Shown here: in pieces, positions 32,368-42,400 of the stretch
How the letters are laid out: the number at the start of each line of letters is the position of its first letter
How positions within the stretch are numbered: the stretch's first letter is position 1
Origin: Pseudomonas sp. B21-023
Lineage (GTDB): Bacteria; Pseudomonadota; Gammaproteobacteria; Pseudomonadales; Pseudomonadaceae
Assembly: GCF_024749165.1 (NCBI RefSeq)
Contig: NZ_CP087190.1
Location: 4,623,501 to 4,687,500, forward strand
DNA length: 64,000 nt
Reading direction: 5' to 3'
Notes under the pieces: generated by a model
What the model saw: the letters and a program-made list of their open reading frames with translations, nothing else
Databases searched by the model: none
Told to the model about the DNA's origin: nothing
Made by a program: the position numbers and the translations under genes

Positions 32368-33243
32368 TTACCACTTCATCTCGCCCTTGGCGACCTTGGC
32401 GCCCAATTCCAGGGAGCTCTCGTCACCCAGGTTCGGGTAGCGCTGCTGCATCGCCGCGATCAGCGCGGCGGCATTGGCAGCCTTGGCGGTCTCGATTTCG
32501 AAATCACCAATGTAGCCGGCGGTAAAGCGCACCGCGTCCAGCGAACGGCTGCTGTCGCCCAGGTAATGCCCCGGGATCACCGTGCGCGGCGCGAGCTGCT
32601 CGATGTTCGCCAGGGTCTTCAGCCAGTCGGCGTGGGATTGCGCGGTCTGGGTATCAGCCATCCACACGTGGATGTGCTCGGAAACCACCACGCCACCGAC
32701 CACTGCCTTGATCGAGGGAATCCAGACGAAGCTGCGGTCCGGCTGCGGACCGTCCAGGCCGACGACCTGCAGTGCCTGGCCTTCCAGTTCCAGGCGATCA
32801 CCCTGCAATACCTGCGGTACAACCAGACGTGCCGGTTTGTCCGCGCCCATCTGCGGGCCCCAATAGGCCAGCTTGGCATCCATGGTCTTGCGGATATGCT
32901 CGACCGTGGCGGCCGAGGCGACTACGCGGGCCTTGGGGAACGCCTGGGTGATGGTGTCCAGGCCAAAGTAGAAGTCCGGGTCGCCATGGCTGACATAGAT
33001 GGTGGTCAGTTGCTTGCCGCTGGCACGCAGGCGCTCGACCACCTGCTCGGCCTGGGCCTTGCCGAACTGGGCGTCGACCAGGATGGCGTCGTGGGCACCG
33101 CTGACGATCACCGAGCTGACCGGGAAGATCGCCGCGTGACCGGGGTTGTAGGCGTCCAGCTTGAGCGGTTCGGCAGCCATGGCCTGGCCGCCGAGGGTAA
33201 GGCAGGCCAGCAGCAGGCCGCGAAGGGGCGTGAAGAGAGACAT
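32368..33243 (-). CDS. Exported metallo-beta-lactamase-fold protein with altered metal motif
   Basis: A 291-residue protein with a signal peptide (MSLFTPLRGLLLACLTLGGQAMAAEP) and the MBL alpha-beta/beta-alpha fold (SSVIVSGAHDAILVDAQFGKAQAEQVVERLRASGKQLTTIYVSHGDPDFYFGLDTI). The usual HxHxDH metal motif reads SHGDPDFYFG here: the first His and the Asp remain but the other His positions are replaced. Later motifs include VGGVVVSEHIHVWM and TVIPGHYLG, which supply other possible ligands. I recall a group annotated as Vmh-family MBL proteins with a similar sequence. The function is unknown. A LysR gene lies divergent 103 bp away. Confidence 0.75.
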   Translation of the reverse strand: MSLFTPLRGLLLACLTLGGQAMAAEPLKLDAYNPGHAAIFPVSSVIVSGAHDAILVDAQFGKAQAEQVVERLRASGKQLTTIYVSHGDPDFYFGLDTITQAFPKARVVASAATVEHIRKTMDAKLAYWGPQMGADKPARLVVPQVLQGDRLELEGQALQVVGLDGPQPDRSFVWIPSIKAVVGGVVVSEHIHVWMADTQTAQSHADWLKTLANIEQLAPRTVIPGHYLGDSSRSLDAVRFTAGYIGDFEIETAKAANAAALIAAMQQRYPNLGDESSLELGAKVAKGEMKW

Positions 33244-33346
33244 TGCAAGATCCTGTGAGTGGGACGATGGGTGCAAGCTTAGTTGCCCGATCCAATACAA
33301 AAAATGCGATGCTTCGACATAGTTTGTTTCTGAAATCGGACAGATC

Positions 33347-34255
33347 ATGGATCGGCTCAACGCCATGCGCGTATTCGTCACCGTCGTCGACCTGGGCAGC
33401 CAGTCGGCCGCCGCGGACCACCTGGAACTCTCCAGGCCCGTGGTATCCCGCTACCTGGCGGAGCTGGAGGACTGGGTCGGGGCACGCCTGATGCAACGCA
33501 CCACCCGCAAGCTCAGCCTGACGGCGGCAGGCCTTGAGACCTTGCCACGTTGTCGGCAGATGCTGGAGCTGGCCGGCGACCTGCAAAGCGCCGTGCGCCA
33601 GCCGGACGACGCGCCCCGTGGCGAGCTGCGCATCAGCGTCAGCACCTCGTTCGGCCAAGCCCAGCTGGTGGATGCGCTGGCGGCCTACGTCAAACGCTAC
33701 CCCGGGGTGAAGGTTGAGCTGCAGATGCTCGACCGCACCATCAACCTGGTGGACGAGCGCATCGACCTGGCGATCCGCACCAGCAACGATGTCGACCCCA
33801 ACCTCATCGCCCGGCGCCTGAGCGTGTGCCGCTCGGTGGTCTGCGCCAGCCCCGCCTACCTGCGCGAGCACGGTACGCCGGACCGGGTCGAGGCGTTGAG
33901 CCAGCACAACTGCCTGACCCACGCCTACTTCGGTCACAGCCTGTGGCATTTCGAGGTGGGCGGGCAGAGCGTCGCCGTGCCGGTGCAGGGCAACATAAGC
34001 GCCAACGAGGCCATGACCCTGCAGAAAGCCGCCCTGGCCCATGCCGGCATCGCCATGCTGCCCACCTACCAGGCAGCAGCCGCACTGCGCAGTGGCGAGC
34101 TGGTGCGATTGCTGCCGCAAGCCAAGCCGCGGGAACTTACCCTGAATGCGGTGTACACCTCGCGCAAGCACATGCCGGCGACATTGCGCAGCATGCTGGA
34201 CTTTCTCGCGCAGCGGTTTGGCGACGAACCGGAGTGGGACAAGGGGTTGAGCTGA
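33347..34255 (+). CDS. LysR-family regulator divergent from the MBL gene
   Basis: A 302-residue regulator of the CrgA/AaeR-like subgroup. The DNA-binding domain is MDRLNAMRVFVTVVDLGSQSAAADHLELSRPVVSRYLAELEDWVGARLMQRTTRKL. The effector domain contains GELRISVSTSFGQAQLVDALAAYVKRYPGVKVELQ and VDLAIRTSNDVDPNLIARRL-like motifs. Because of its divergent arrangement it is the likely regulator of the MBL-NmrA gene pair. No palindrome that I could recognise as its T-N11-A site was pinned down. Confidence 0.88.
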   Translation: MDRLNAMRVFVTVVDLGSQSAAADHLELSRPVVSRYLAELEDWVGARLMQRTTRKLSLTAAGLETLPRCRQMLELAGDLQSAVRQPDDAPRGELRISVSTSFGQAQLVDALAAYVKRYPGVKVELQMLDRTINLVDERIDLAIRTSNDVDPNLIARRLSVCRSVVCASPAYLREHGTPDRVEALSQHNCLTHAYFGHSLWHFEVGGQSVAVPVQGNISANEAMTLQKAALAHAGIAMLPTYQAAAALRSGELVRLLPQAKPRELTLNAVYTSRKHMPATLRSMLDFLAQRFGDEPEWDKGLS

Positions 34256-34331
34256 GTCAAGACGGTGCAGATACGCGCATTGGGCCTATGCTTGAAGGTA
34301 TCACCTGTTGCACCAACAGGAGGTCCGCACC

Positions 34332-34505
34332 ATGAGTATCAAATCCAGGCGTTGCGCCCTCGTCTTCGCCCTGCTCGCGGTAGCCGGGCTCTATGGCTCG
34401 GCCTGCTGGCGGGTGGAGCTGCTACGCAGCCAGCCCAACACGGCCAACAGTTGCGTCCATGAGCATTGCGTTCCCCACAGCGCCACGCTGAGCGCCGTCA
34501 GGTAG
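34332..34505 (+). CDS. 57-residue exported or membrane-anchored cysteine-containing peptide
   Basis: A short frame with an ideal ribosome site (AGGAGGT, 8 bases before the ATG), which argues that it is translated. Residues 8-25 are hydrophobic (CALVFALLAVAGLYGSAC), so it is either a signal peptide or an anchor. Cys25 is followed by WRVELLRSQ, but the residues before it (GSA) do not make a standard lipobox. The tail carries two more cysteines in SCVHEHCVPH, a possible metal- or disulfide-forming motif. It starts 76 bp after the LysR stop and ends 6 bp before the convergent gene. No family recognised. Confidence 0.55.
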   Translation: MSIKSRRCALVFALLAVAGLYGSACWRVELLRSQPNTANSCVHEHCVPHSATLSAVR

Positions 34506-34511
34506 GTCGGA

Positions 34512-35381
34512 TCACTCCTCGACGCTCATGTACTCTTTCGCCCAGCGAATGTAGTCCTCGGGCTGGGTGTAGGTGTGCGAAAGCTCGGTGGCACCGAGGC
34601 TGTCCGACTTGTGCTGCAGGCCACGCTGCTGGCGCAGGCAGTCGTAGGTGGCCTTGATCGCGGCGAAGTAGGCGGCATGGCCGTCAACCACGATACGCAC
34701 GCCCAGGCGCGCCAGGCGCTCGTCGTCGCGCAGGCTCGGGTTGGCGTAGGTCACCAGCATCAACGGCACGCTCAGGTGCTCGGCAATCTGTTCAAGCTGC
34801 GCGAAGTCCTTGACCCCCACCATGCAGATACCATCGGCGCCCGCCTTCTGGTAGCTCTGGGTGCGCACGATGATTTCCTCGGTGGTCAGCACGCCGGCAT
34901 TGGTGCGCGCAATGATCGCCAGGGCCGAATCGACCCGCGCCTCCAGTGCCGCGCGGATCTTGCCCACGCCCTCCTCCACCGAGATCAGGTCGGTGGACTT
35001 GCGACCGAACTGGGCCGGCAGCAAGGTATCCTCGATGGTCAGCGCGGCAACGCCAGCGCGTTCCAGTTCGATCACCGTGCGCATCACGTTGAGCGCATTG
35101 CCGTAGCCGTGGTCGGCGTCGGCAAGCACCGGCAACTGGGCGACACGGCCGATACGGGTAGCCTGCTCGACAAACTCGCTCAGGGTGATCAGGGCGAAGT
35201 CCGGCGCGGCCAGGACCTGCAGCGAGGCGACCGAACCACCCAGAATGCCGACTTCAAAACCAAGGTCGGCGGCAATACGGGCTGACATCGGGTCGAAGAC
35301 CGACGCGGTGTGATAGCACGAACCTGAAGCAAGCAGTTCGCGGAAGGCAAAACGCAGATCGTGGTGGGAAGCCTTGGGCAT
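34512..35381 (-). CDS. Oxaloacetate decarboxylase, isocitrate lyase/PEP mutase superfamily
   Basis: A 289-residue TIM-barrel enzyme very similar in layout to P. aeruginosa PA4872, a biotin-independent oxaloacetate decarboxylase (from memory, 287 residues). Motifs: GILGGSVASLQVLAAPDFALITLSEF, the Mg2+-binding loop PVLADADHGYGNALNVMRTV, the EDTLLPAQFGRKS loop, IIARTNAG and GADGICMVGVKD. The second Asp of ADADHG and Glu of IEDT coordinate Mg. It lacks the KKCGH isocitrate lyase signature, so it is neither ICL nor methylisocitrate lyase. It would convert oxaloacetate to pyruvate and CO2 in the cytoplasm. ATG at 35381 is chosen because GGAG lies 6 bases before it; the GTG at 35387 lies within the spacer. 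Confidence 0.85.
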   Translation of the reverse strand: MPKASHHDLRFAFRELLASGSCYHTASVFDPMSARIAADLGFEVGILGGSVASLQVLAAPDFALITLSEFVEQATRIGRVAQLPVLADADHGYGNALNVMRTVIELERAGVAALTIEDTLLPAQFGRKSTDLISVEEGVGKIRAALEARVDSALAIIARTNAGVLTTEEIIVRTQSYQKAGADGICMVGVKDFAQLEQIAEHLSVPLMLVTYANPSLRDDERLARLGVRIVVDGHAAYFAAIKATYDCLRQQRGLQHKSDSLGATELSHTYTQPEDYIRWAKEYMSVEE

Positions 35382-35708
35382 GATCACTCCGCTTGTAATG
35401 AGAAATGGTGAACGGCTGACAACCGACCCCTGTATCGGGTCTACCTGACTGTTCCAACCGTCGCCATCAGGGCGGTCATGCTCGACATGCAGGCAGAGGA
35501 ATATAAGGTGTGGACATACAGCGACGCGAAACCTGTGGAAAATAGTTGCACCAACCTGGTGCAGGCCACGGATTTCAGCCTCTGCGGCCCTGCCACGATA
35601 TCACGCGGCCATGCAGCGCTGGATGAATGCGCCAATGCCGATCTTGCATAGGGGATGCACGGAGTACATAGGTAGCTATGTAACTCAGGGTACAATGCCC
35701 CACCACGA

Positions 35709-37235
35709 ATGAGCCCATCACGGAGCAAGCCCGCTCCCTCGATGCCTCGCGATCGCGCCAGCTCTGACCACAAGGTATCCACCGTGACCGCCGCCCTGCC
35801 CCCCACCGTTCTGCGCAGCGTTCTTACCGCCCTGATGCTGGCGATCTTCCTCGGTGCCCTCGACCAGACCATCGTCGCCGTGTCGCTGCCGGCGATCTCC
35901 GCCCAGTTCGACGATGTCGGCCTGCTGGCCTGGGTCATCTCTGGCTACATGGTCGCCATGACCATCGCCGTGCCGATCTACGGCAAGCTTGGTGACCTTT
36001 ATGGGCGGCGGCGCATGATCCTCACCGGCACCGCCCTGTTCACCCTGGCTTCGGTGGCCTGCGGCCTGGCCCAGGACATGCCGCAACTGGTGCTGGCGCG
36101 GGTGCTCCAGGGTATCGGTGCGGGTGGCATGGTGTCGGTCAGCCAGGCAATCATCGGCGACTTCGTGCCACCTCGTGAACGCGGCCGCTACCAGGGCTAT
36201 TTCAGCAGCATGTATGCCCTGGCCAGCGTCGCCGGGCCGGTGCTGGGCGGCTGGCTGACCGAGTACCTGTCCTGGCGCTGGGTGTTCTGGATCAACCTGC
36301 CGCTGGGGCTGATCGCGCTGTGGGTGATCCACCGGGCGCTGGACGGGTTGCCGGTCAAGCATCGCCAGGCACAGGTCGACTACCTCGGCGCGGCGCTGAT
36401 GATCCTCGGTCTGGGTAGCCTGCTGCTGGGCATCACCCTGGTCGGCCAGGGGCATGCCTGGCGGTCGTCCGAGGTCCTGGCGTTGCTGGCCTGCGCACTG
36501 CTGGGGCTGACGGCGTTCATAGTCCACGAGCGGCGCTGTCGCGAACCACTGTTGCCTCTGGGCCTGTTCGGCAACCGGGTCGCGGTGCTGTGCTGGTGCG
36601 TGATCTTCTTTGCCAGCTTCCAGTCAATCTCGTTGACCATGCTGATGCCCCTGCGCTACCAGGGCATCACCGGTGCCGGCGCCGACAGCGCGGCACTGCA
36701 CTTGCTGCCGCTGGCCATGGGGCTGCCCATCGGCGCCTTTACCGGTGGACGCATGACCAGCCGCACCGGGCGCTTCAAGCCACAGATCCTCACAGGCGCG
36801 CTGTTGATGCCAATGGCCATCGCAGCCATGGCACTGACGCCGCCGCAAGCCTGGTTACAGAGCGCACTGTTCATGCTGCTGACAGGCATTGCCTGCGGCC
36901 TGCAATTTCCCACCTCGCTGGTGGGCACGCAAAGCGCGGTGGACAGCAAGGACATCGGCGTGGCGACCAGCACCACCAACCTGTTCCGCTCGCTGGGCGG
37001 GGCGATGGGGGTGGCGTGCATGTCCAGCCTGTTGCTGGCGTGGTTGCACCAGGGTGGCTTCGAAGTGCTGGGCAACCCGCTGCTGGGCAGCCTCAAGGCG
37101 GGCGAGGCGGATCCGCACACCCAGGCGCGTTTGCTGGAAACCTTCCGCGACCTGTTGCTGGTCAGTGCCGGGGCTTCGCTGATCGGCCTGTTGGCGGCGC
37201 TGGCCTTGCCGGACAGACAGTTGCGCGGGCGCTGA
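35709..37235 (+). CDS. DHA2-family MFS drug exporter (EmrB/QacA type)
   Basis: A 508-residue inner-membrane proton-driven exporter with about 14 helices. Motifs: LGALDQTIVAVSLPAISAQF (motif D1), GKLGDLYGRRRMIL (motif A), RVLQGIGAGGMVSVSQAIIGDFVPPRERGRYQG, and SVAGPVLGGWLTEYLSWRWVFWINLPLG (motif C and after) are diagnostic of the DHA2 14-TM group. The gene is alone and next to ttgR on the opposite strand. Start: the ATG at 35709 is the longest; a second ATG at 35742 and a GTG near the first helix are possible. No membrane-fusion (EmrA-like) gene is beside it, so it may work alone at the inner membrane. Confidence 0.85.
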   Translation: MSPSRSKPAPSMPRDRASSDHKVSTVTAALPPTVLRSVLTALMLAIFLGALDQTIVAVSLPAISAQFDDVGLLAWVISGYMVAMTIAVPIYGKLGDLYGRRRMILTGTALFTLASVACGLAQDMPQLVLARVLQGIGAGGMVSVSQAIIGDFVPPRERGRYQGYFSSMYALASVAGPVLGGWLTEYLSWRWVFWINLPLGLIALWVIHRALDGLPVKHRQAQVDYLGAALMILGLGSLLLGITLVGQGHAWRSSEVLALLACALLGLTAFIVHERRCREPLLPLGLFGNRVAVLCWCVIFFASFQSISLTMLMPLRYQGITGAGADSAALHLLPLAMGLPIGAFTGGRMTSRTGRFKPQILTGALLMPMAIAAMALTPPQAWLQSALFMLLTGIACGLQFPTSLVGTQSAVDSKDIGVATSTTNLFRSLGGAMGVACMSSLLLAWLHQGGFEVLGNPLLGSLKAGEADPHTQARLLETFRDLLLVSAGASLIGLLAALALPDRQLRGR

Positions 37236-37240
37236 AAGGC

Positions 37241-37266
37241 GTGGGAGCGGGCTTGCCCCGCGATAG
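37241..37266. repeat. Single REP element
   Basis: GTGGGAGCGGGCTTGCCCCG followed by CGATAG is a standard P. putida REP half, just after the stop of the MFS gene. No inverted partner lies nearby. Confidence 0.7.
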
Positions 37267-37386
37267 CGTCCGCCCAGGCGACATCACGGCCTGAAGGTTG
37301 TCATTGCCGGGCAAGACCGCTTCCAGGTTATTAATCCTGCGTTAACCGAAAAGGGATAACACTTCCTCACAATCGTTAACAAAGTG

Positions 37387-38019
37387 TCATTTGCGCAAGC
37401 CAGGGCTCAAGCGCAGCATATCCAGCCCGGTGTCGACCCATTTCTCGACATCGCCCAACAGGTCGAAGCTTTCCGGCAGCAGCAGCCAGCGGCCGATCAG
37501 GCCATCCACATAGGCAAACATGGCCACCGCAGCCCGGTCGATCTCGAGCTCGGCAGGCAACTGGCCGCGGCGTACGGCATTACCCAAGGCCAGGGCAATG
37601 CTTTGATGACAGTCCAGCACCGCGCCCTGACGCTGCTGGCGAATCTCACACATGTCGTCGGTGAATTCGCACTTGTGATGCAGGATTTCGTTGATACGCC
37701 GGGTTCGGGCATCGAGCACCAACTCGTTGAACACTTGCAGCAACAGCTTGCGCATGCAGCCAAGCGGATCGAGCTCATCCTCGCTCTCACTGGCGCGGGC
37801 CAGGTGGTCATGGGTCTCGTGCAGGCTGTCGAGCAGCGCCTGCACCAACTCGGCCTTGTTGCTGAAGTGCCAGTAGATCGCCCCGCGAGTGACGCCGGCG
37901 AGCTCAGCGATGTCGGCCAGGGTGGTACGCGCTACCCCGCGCTTGTAGAAGGCCTTCTCCGCCGCCTCGATGATCTGGGCGCGGGTTTCCTGGGCTTCTT
38001 CTTTGGTTCGACGGACCAT
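37387..38019 (-). CDS. ttgR: TetR-family repressor of the TtgABC pump
   Basis: A 210-residue repressor matching TtgR in length, sequence and place. The N-terminal helix-turn-helix is RAQIIEAAEKAFYKRGVARTTLADIAELAGVTRGAIYWHFSNKAELVQAL. The C-terminal domain binds flavonoids, chloramphenicol and other aromatic drugs, which releases DNA. It is divergent from ttgA across a 258-bp region holding the operator. Binding there represses both ttgR and ttgABC. Confidence 0.95.
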   Translation of the reverse strand: MVRRTKEEAQETRAQIIEAAEKAFYKRGVARTTLADIAELAGVTRGAIYWHFSNKAELVQALLDSLHETHDHLARASESEDELDPLGCMRKLLLQVFNELVLDARTRRINEILHHKCEFTDDMCEIRQQRQGAVLDCHQSIALALGNAVRRGQLPAELEIDRAAVAMFAYVDGLIGRWLLLPESFDLLGDVEKWVDTGLDMLRLSPGLRK

Positions 38020-38150
38020 GGCAGTACAACCTCATCAGGCCCCGCGCGCTCAATCTGGCGGGCGGGAATCAGGCCGGGGCAGGCTCTTTCAGGGCCGCTC
38101 CCGGGTGGATTTGGGCGATAGACGGTGGTCACCCACGACGCACCGGCACT

Positions 38151-38180
38151 ATTTACAAACAACCATGAATGTAAGTATAT
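38151..38180. promoter_or_regulatory. TtgR operator between ttgR and ttgABC
   Basis: TTTACAAACAACCATGAATG followed by TAAGTATA matches the known TtgR operator as I remember it; the outer parts TTTACA and TGTAAG form the inverted repeat. It overlaps the region of the divergent promoters. Confidence 0.8.
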
Positions 38181-38277
38181 TCCTTAGCAAGCTATTTATC
38201 CACCGGATAGCGTTTTTCTGACAAAGCACTTCCACTATATTCTTGAGCTCCCCTGCTCCTGCGACCCGAGGATCCTC

Positions 38278-39432
38278 ATGCAATTCAAGCCAGCCGTAAC
38301 CGCCCTGGTTTCCGCCGTGGCCCTGGCAACCCTGCTCAGTGGCTGTAAGAAAGAGGAAGCAGCGCCTGCGCCGCAGGCTCCTCAGGTCGGCGTCGTGACC
38401 GTACAACCGCAAGCCTTCACCCTGACCTCGGAACTGCCGGGGCGCACCAGCGCCTACCGTGTGGCCGAGGTCCGCCCACAGGTGAACGGCATCATTCTCA
38501 AGCGCCTGTTCAAGGAAGGCAGCGACGTCAAGGAAGGGCAACAGCTCTACCAGATCGACCCAGCCGTCTACGAGGCGAACCTGGCCAACGCCCAGGCCAA
38601 CCTGCAGGCTACCCGCTCGCTGGCCGAGCGTTACAAGCAACTGATCGACGAGCAGGCCGTCTCCAAGCAGGAATACGATGACGCCAATGCCAAACGATTG
38701 CAGGCCGAGGCATCGCTCAAGAGCGCCCAGATCGACCTGCGCTACACCAAGGTGCTGGCCCCGATCAGTGGCCGCGTCGGCCGCTCCTCGGTCACCGAAG
38801 GCGCCCTGGTGAACAACGGCCAGACCAACGCCATGGCCACCATCCAGCAGCTCGACCCGATCTACGTCGACGTCACCCAGTCCACCGCCGAGCTGCTCAA
38901 GCTGCGCCGTGACCTGGAAAGCGGCCAGTTGCAGAAGGCCGGCGACAACGCCGCCCAGGTTCAGCTGGTGCTGGAAGACGGCAGCCTGTTCAAGCAACAG
39001 GGCCGCCTGGAGTTCTCCGAAGTCGCGGTCGACGAGACCACCGGTTCCGTCACTCTGCGCGCGATCTTCCCCAACCCCGACCACACCCTGCTGCCCGGCA
39101 TGTTCGTGCATGCGCGGCTCAAGGCCGGCGTCAACGCCAACGCCATCCTGGCCCCGCAACAGGGCGTGACCCGTGACCTCAAGGGTGCGCCGACCGCGCT
39201 GGTGGTCAACCAGGAGAACAAGGTCGAACTGCGCCAGCTCAAGGCCAGCCGCACCCTGGGCAGTGACTGGCTGATCGAGGAAGGCCTGAACCCGGGCGAC
39301 CGTCTGATCACCGAAGGGCTGCAGTTCGTGCGACCAGGCGTCGAGGTCAAGGTCAGCGAAGCCACCAACGTCAAGAAGCCGGCCAGCGCTGCTCAGGCCA
39401 ACACGGCCAAAGCTGACGCCAAAGCGGAGTAA
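38278..39432 (+). CDS. ttgA: TtgA, periplasmic adaptor of the TtgABC efflux pump
   Basis: A 384-residue membrane-fusion lipoprotein. The signal peptide ends in the lipobox LLSGC (Cys22). The adaptor domains follow: a barrel-sandwich/lipoyl half (RVAEVRPQVNGIILKRLFKEGSDVKEGQQLYQIDPAVYE), a helical hairpin (residues about 100-170), the second half (APISGRVGRSSVTEGALVNNG) and a beta-barrel and membrane-proximal region. It bridges TtgB and TtgC in RND export of drugs and solvents. First gene of the ttgABC operon; the ttgB start follows 3 bp after its stop. Confidence 0.96.
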   Translation: MQFKPAVTALVSAVALATLLSGCKKEEAAPAPQAPQVGVVTVQPQAFTLTSELPGRTSAYRVAEVRPQVNGIILKRLFKEGSDVKEGQQLYQIDPAVYEANLANAQANLQATRSLAERYKQLIDEQAVSKQEYDDANAKRLQAEASLKSAQIDLRYTKVLAPISGRVGRSSVTEGALVNNGQTNAMATIQQLDPIYVDVTQSTAELLKLRRDLESGQLQKAGDNAAQVQLVLEDGSLFKQQGRLEFSEVAVDETTGSVTLRAIFPNPDHTLLPGMFVHARLKAGVNANAILAPQQGVTRDLKGAPTALVVNQENKVELRQLKASRTLGSDWLIEEGLNPGDRLITEGLQFVRPGVEVKVSEATNVKKPASAAQANTAKADAKAE

Positions 39433-39435
39433 ACC

Positions 39436-42400
39436 ATGTCGAAGTTCTTTATCGATCGCCCGATCTTCGCCTGGGTGATCGCCCTGGTGATCATGCTGGT
39501 CGGCGCCCTGTCGATCCTGAAGCTGCCGATCAACCAGTACCCGAGCATCGCCCCGCCGGCCATCGCCATCTCCGTGACCTACCCGGGCGCCTCGGCGCAG
39601 ACCGTGCAGGACACCGTGGTGCAGGTGATCGAGCAGCAGCTCAACGGGATCGACAACCTGCGTTATGTGTCGTCGGAAAGTAACTCCGACGGCAGCATGA
39701 CCATCACCGCCACCTTCGAGCAGGGCACCAACTCGGACACCGCGCAGGTCCAGGTACAGAACAAGCTGAACCTGGCCACCCCGCTGTTGCCGCAGGAAGT
39801 GCAGCAGCAAGGTATCCGCGTCACCAAGGCAGTGAAGAACTTCCTGCTGGTGATCGGCCTGGTGTCCGAAGACGGCAGCATGACCAAGGACGACCTGGCC
39901 AACTACATCGTCTCCAACATGCAGGACCCGATCTCGCGGACCGCAGGCGTGGGCGACTTCCAGGTGTTCGGTGCGCAGTACGCCATGCGTATCTGGCTGG
40001 ATCCGGCCAAGCTGAACAAGTTCCAGCTGACCCCGGTCGACGTGCGCACTGCGGTCGCCGCGCAGAACGTGCAGGTATCCTCCGGCCAGCTCGGCGGCCT
40101 GCCGGCGCTGCCAGGTACCCAGCTCAACGCCACCATCATCGGCAAGACCCGTCTGCAGACCGCCGAGCAGTTCGAGAAGATCCTGCTCAAGGTCAATGCC
40201 GACGGTTCCCAGGTACGCCTGGGCGACGTGGCCCAGGTTGGCCTGGGCGGCGAAAACTACGCCATCAGCGCCCAGTACAACGGCAAGCCGGCCTCGGGCC
40301 TGGCGGTCAAGCTGGCCACCGGCGCCAACGCCCTGGATACCGCCAAGGCGCTGCGCACGACCATCAGCGGCCTCGAGCCGTTCTTCCCACCGGGGGTGAA
40401 GGCAGTGTTCCCGTATGACACCACCCCGGTGGTCACCGAATCGATCAGCGGGGTAATCCACACCCTGATCGAAGCGGTGGTCCTGGTGTTCCTGGTGATG
40501 TACCTGTTCCTGCAGAACTTCCGCGCCACCATCATCACCACCATGACCGTACCGGTGGTATTGCTGGGTACCTTCGGCATCCTCGCCGCCGCCGGCTTCA
40601 GCATCAACACCCTGACCATGTTCGCCATGGTCCTGGCCATCGGCCTGCTGGTGGACGATGCCATCGTCGTGGTGGAGAACGTCGAGCGGGTGATGTCCGA
40701 GGAAGGACTGCCGCCCAAGGAGGCGACCAAGCGCTCCATGGAGCAGATCCAGGGCGCCCTGGTGGGTATCGCCCTGGTATTGTCGGCGGTACTGCTGCCG
40801 ATGGCCTTCTTCGGCGGTTCCACCGGTGTGATCTATCGCCAGTTCTCCATCACCATCGTCTCGGCCATGGGCCTGTCGGTGCTGGTCGCGCTGATCTTCA
40901 CCCCGGCCTTGTGCGCCACCATGCTCAAGCCATTGAAGAAGGGCGAGCACCATGTGGCCAAGCGCGGCTTCTTCGGCTGGTTCAACCGCAATTTCGACCG
41001 CAGCGTCGTCGGCTATGAGCGGAGCGTCGGCACCATCCTGCGCAACAAGATCCCGTTCCTGCTGGCCTACGCGCTGATCGTAGTCGGCATGATCTGGCTG
41101 TTCGCGCGCATTCCGACCGCATTCCTGCCAGAGGAAGACCAGGGCGTGCTGTTCGCCCAGGTACAGACCCCGGCCGGCTCCAGTGCCGAGCGCACCCAGG
41201 TGGTGGTCGACCAGATGCGCGAGTACCTGCTCGACAAGGAAGCCGATACCGTGGCATCCGTGTTCACCGTCAACGGCTTCAATTTCGCCGGCCGCGGCCA
41301 GAGCTCGGGCATGGCATTCATCATGCTCAAGCCTTGGGGCGAGCGCTCGAAGGAGAACAGCGTGTTCGCTCTCGCCCAGCGCGCGCAGATGCACTTCTTC
41401 AGCTTCCGCGACGCGATGGTGTTCGCCTTCGCCCCGCCGGCGGTACTCGAACTGGGTAACGCCACCGGCTTCGACGTGTTCCTCCAGGACCGCGCCGGGG
41501 TCGGCCATGCAAAACTGATGGAAGCACGCAACCAGTTCCTGGCCAAGGCCGCGCAGAGCAAGATCCTCAGCGCCGTGCGTCCGAACGGCCTGAACGACGA
41601 GCCGCAGTACCAGCTCACCATCGACGACGAACGCGCCAGCGCCCTGGGCGTGACCATCGCCGACATCAACAACACCTTGTCGATCGCCCTGGGCGGTAGC
41701 TACGTCAACGACTTCATCGACCGTGGCCGGGTCAAGAAGGTCTACATCCAGGGTGCGCCAAACGCCCGGATGAGCCCGGAAGACCTGCAGAAGTGGTACG
41801 TGCGCAACGGCAAGGGCGAGATGGTGCCGTTCTCCTCGTTCGCCAAGGGCGAATGGAGCTATGGCTCGCCGAAGCTGTCGCGCTACAACGGCGTGGAAGC
41901 GGTCGAGATCCTCGGTACCCCGGCGCCGGGCTACAGTACCGGTGAGGCCATGGCCGAAGTCGAACGCATCGCCGGCGAACTGCCAACCGGCATCGGCTTC
42001 TCCTGGACCGGCATGTCCTACGAGGAAAAACTCTCCGGCTCGCAAATGCCGGCGCTGTTCGCCCTCTCGGTGCTGTTCGTGTTCCTCTGCCTGGCGGCGC
42101 TGTACGAAAGCTGGTCGATCCCGATCGCGGTCGTGCTGGTGGTGCCATTGGGTATCATCGGTGCCCTGCTCGCCACCAGCCTGCGCGGCTTGTCCAACGA
42201 CGTGTACTTCCTGGTCGGCCTGCTGACCACCATCGGCCTGGCGGCGAAGAACGCCATCCTGATCGTCGAGTTCGCCAAAGAGCTGCACGAACAGGGCAAA
42301 AGCCTGTACGACGCAGCCATCGAGGCCTGCCGCATGCGTCTGCGCCCGATCATCATGACCTCGCTGGCGTTCATCCTCGGCGTGGTACCGTTGACCATCG

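Noticed and set aside
35441..35938. Minus-strand frame of 165 codons before the DHA2 exporter
   Set aside because: It runs opposite the exporter start and into the intergenic region with Ser/Arg-rich sequence and no recognisable feature. The 35382-35708 gap appears to hold only promoters.
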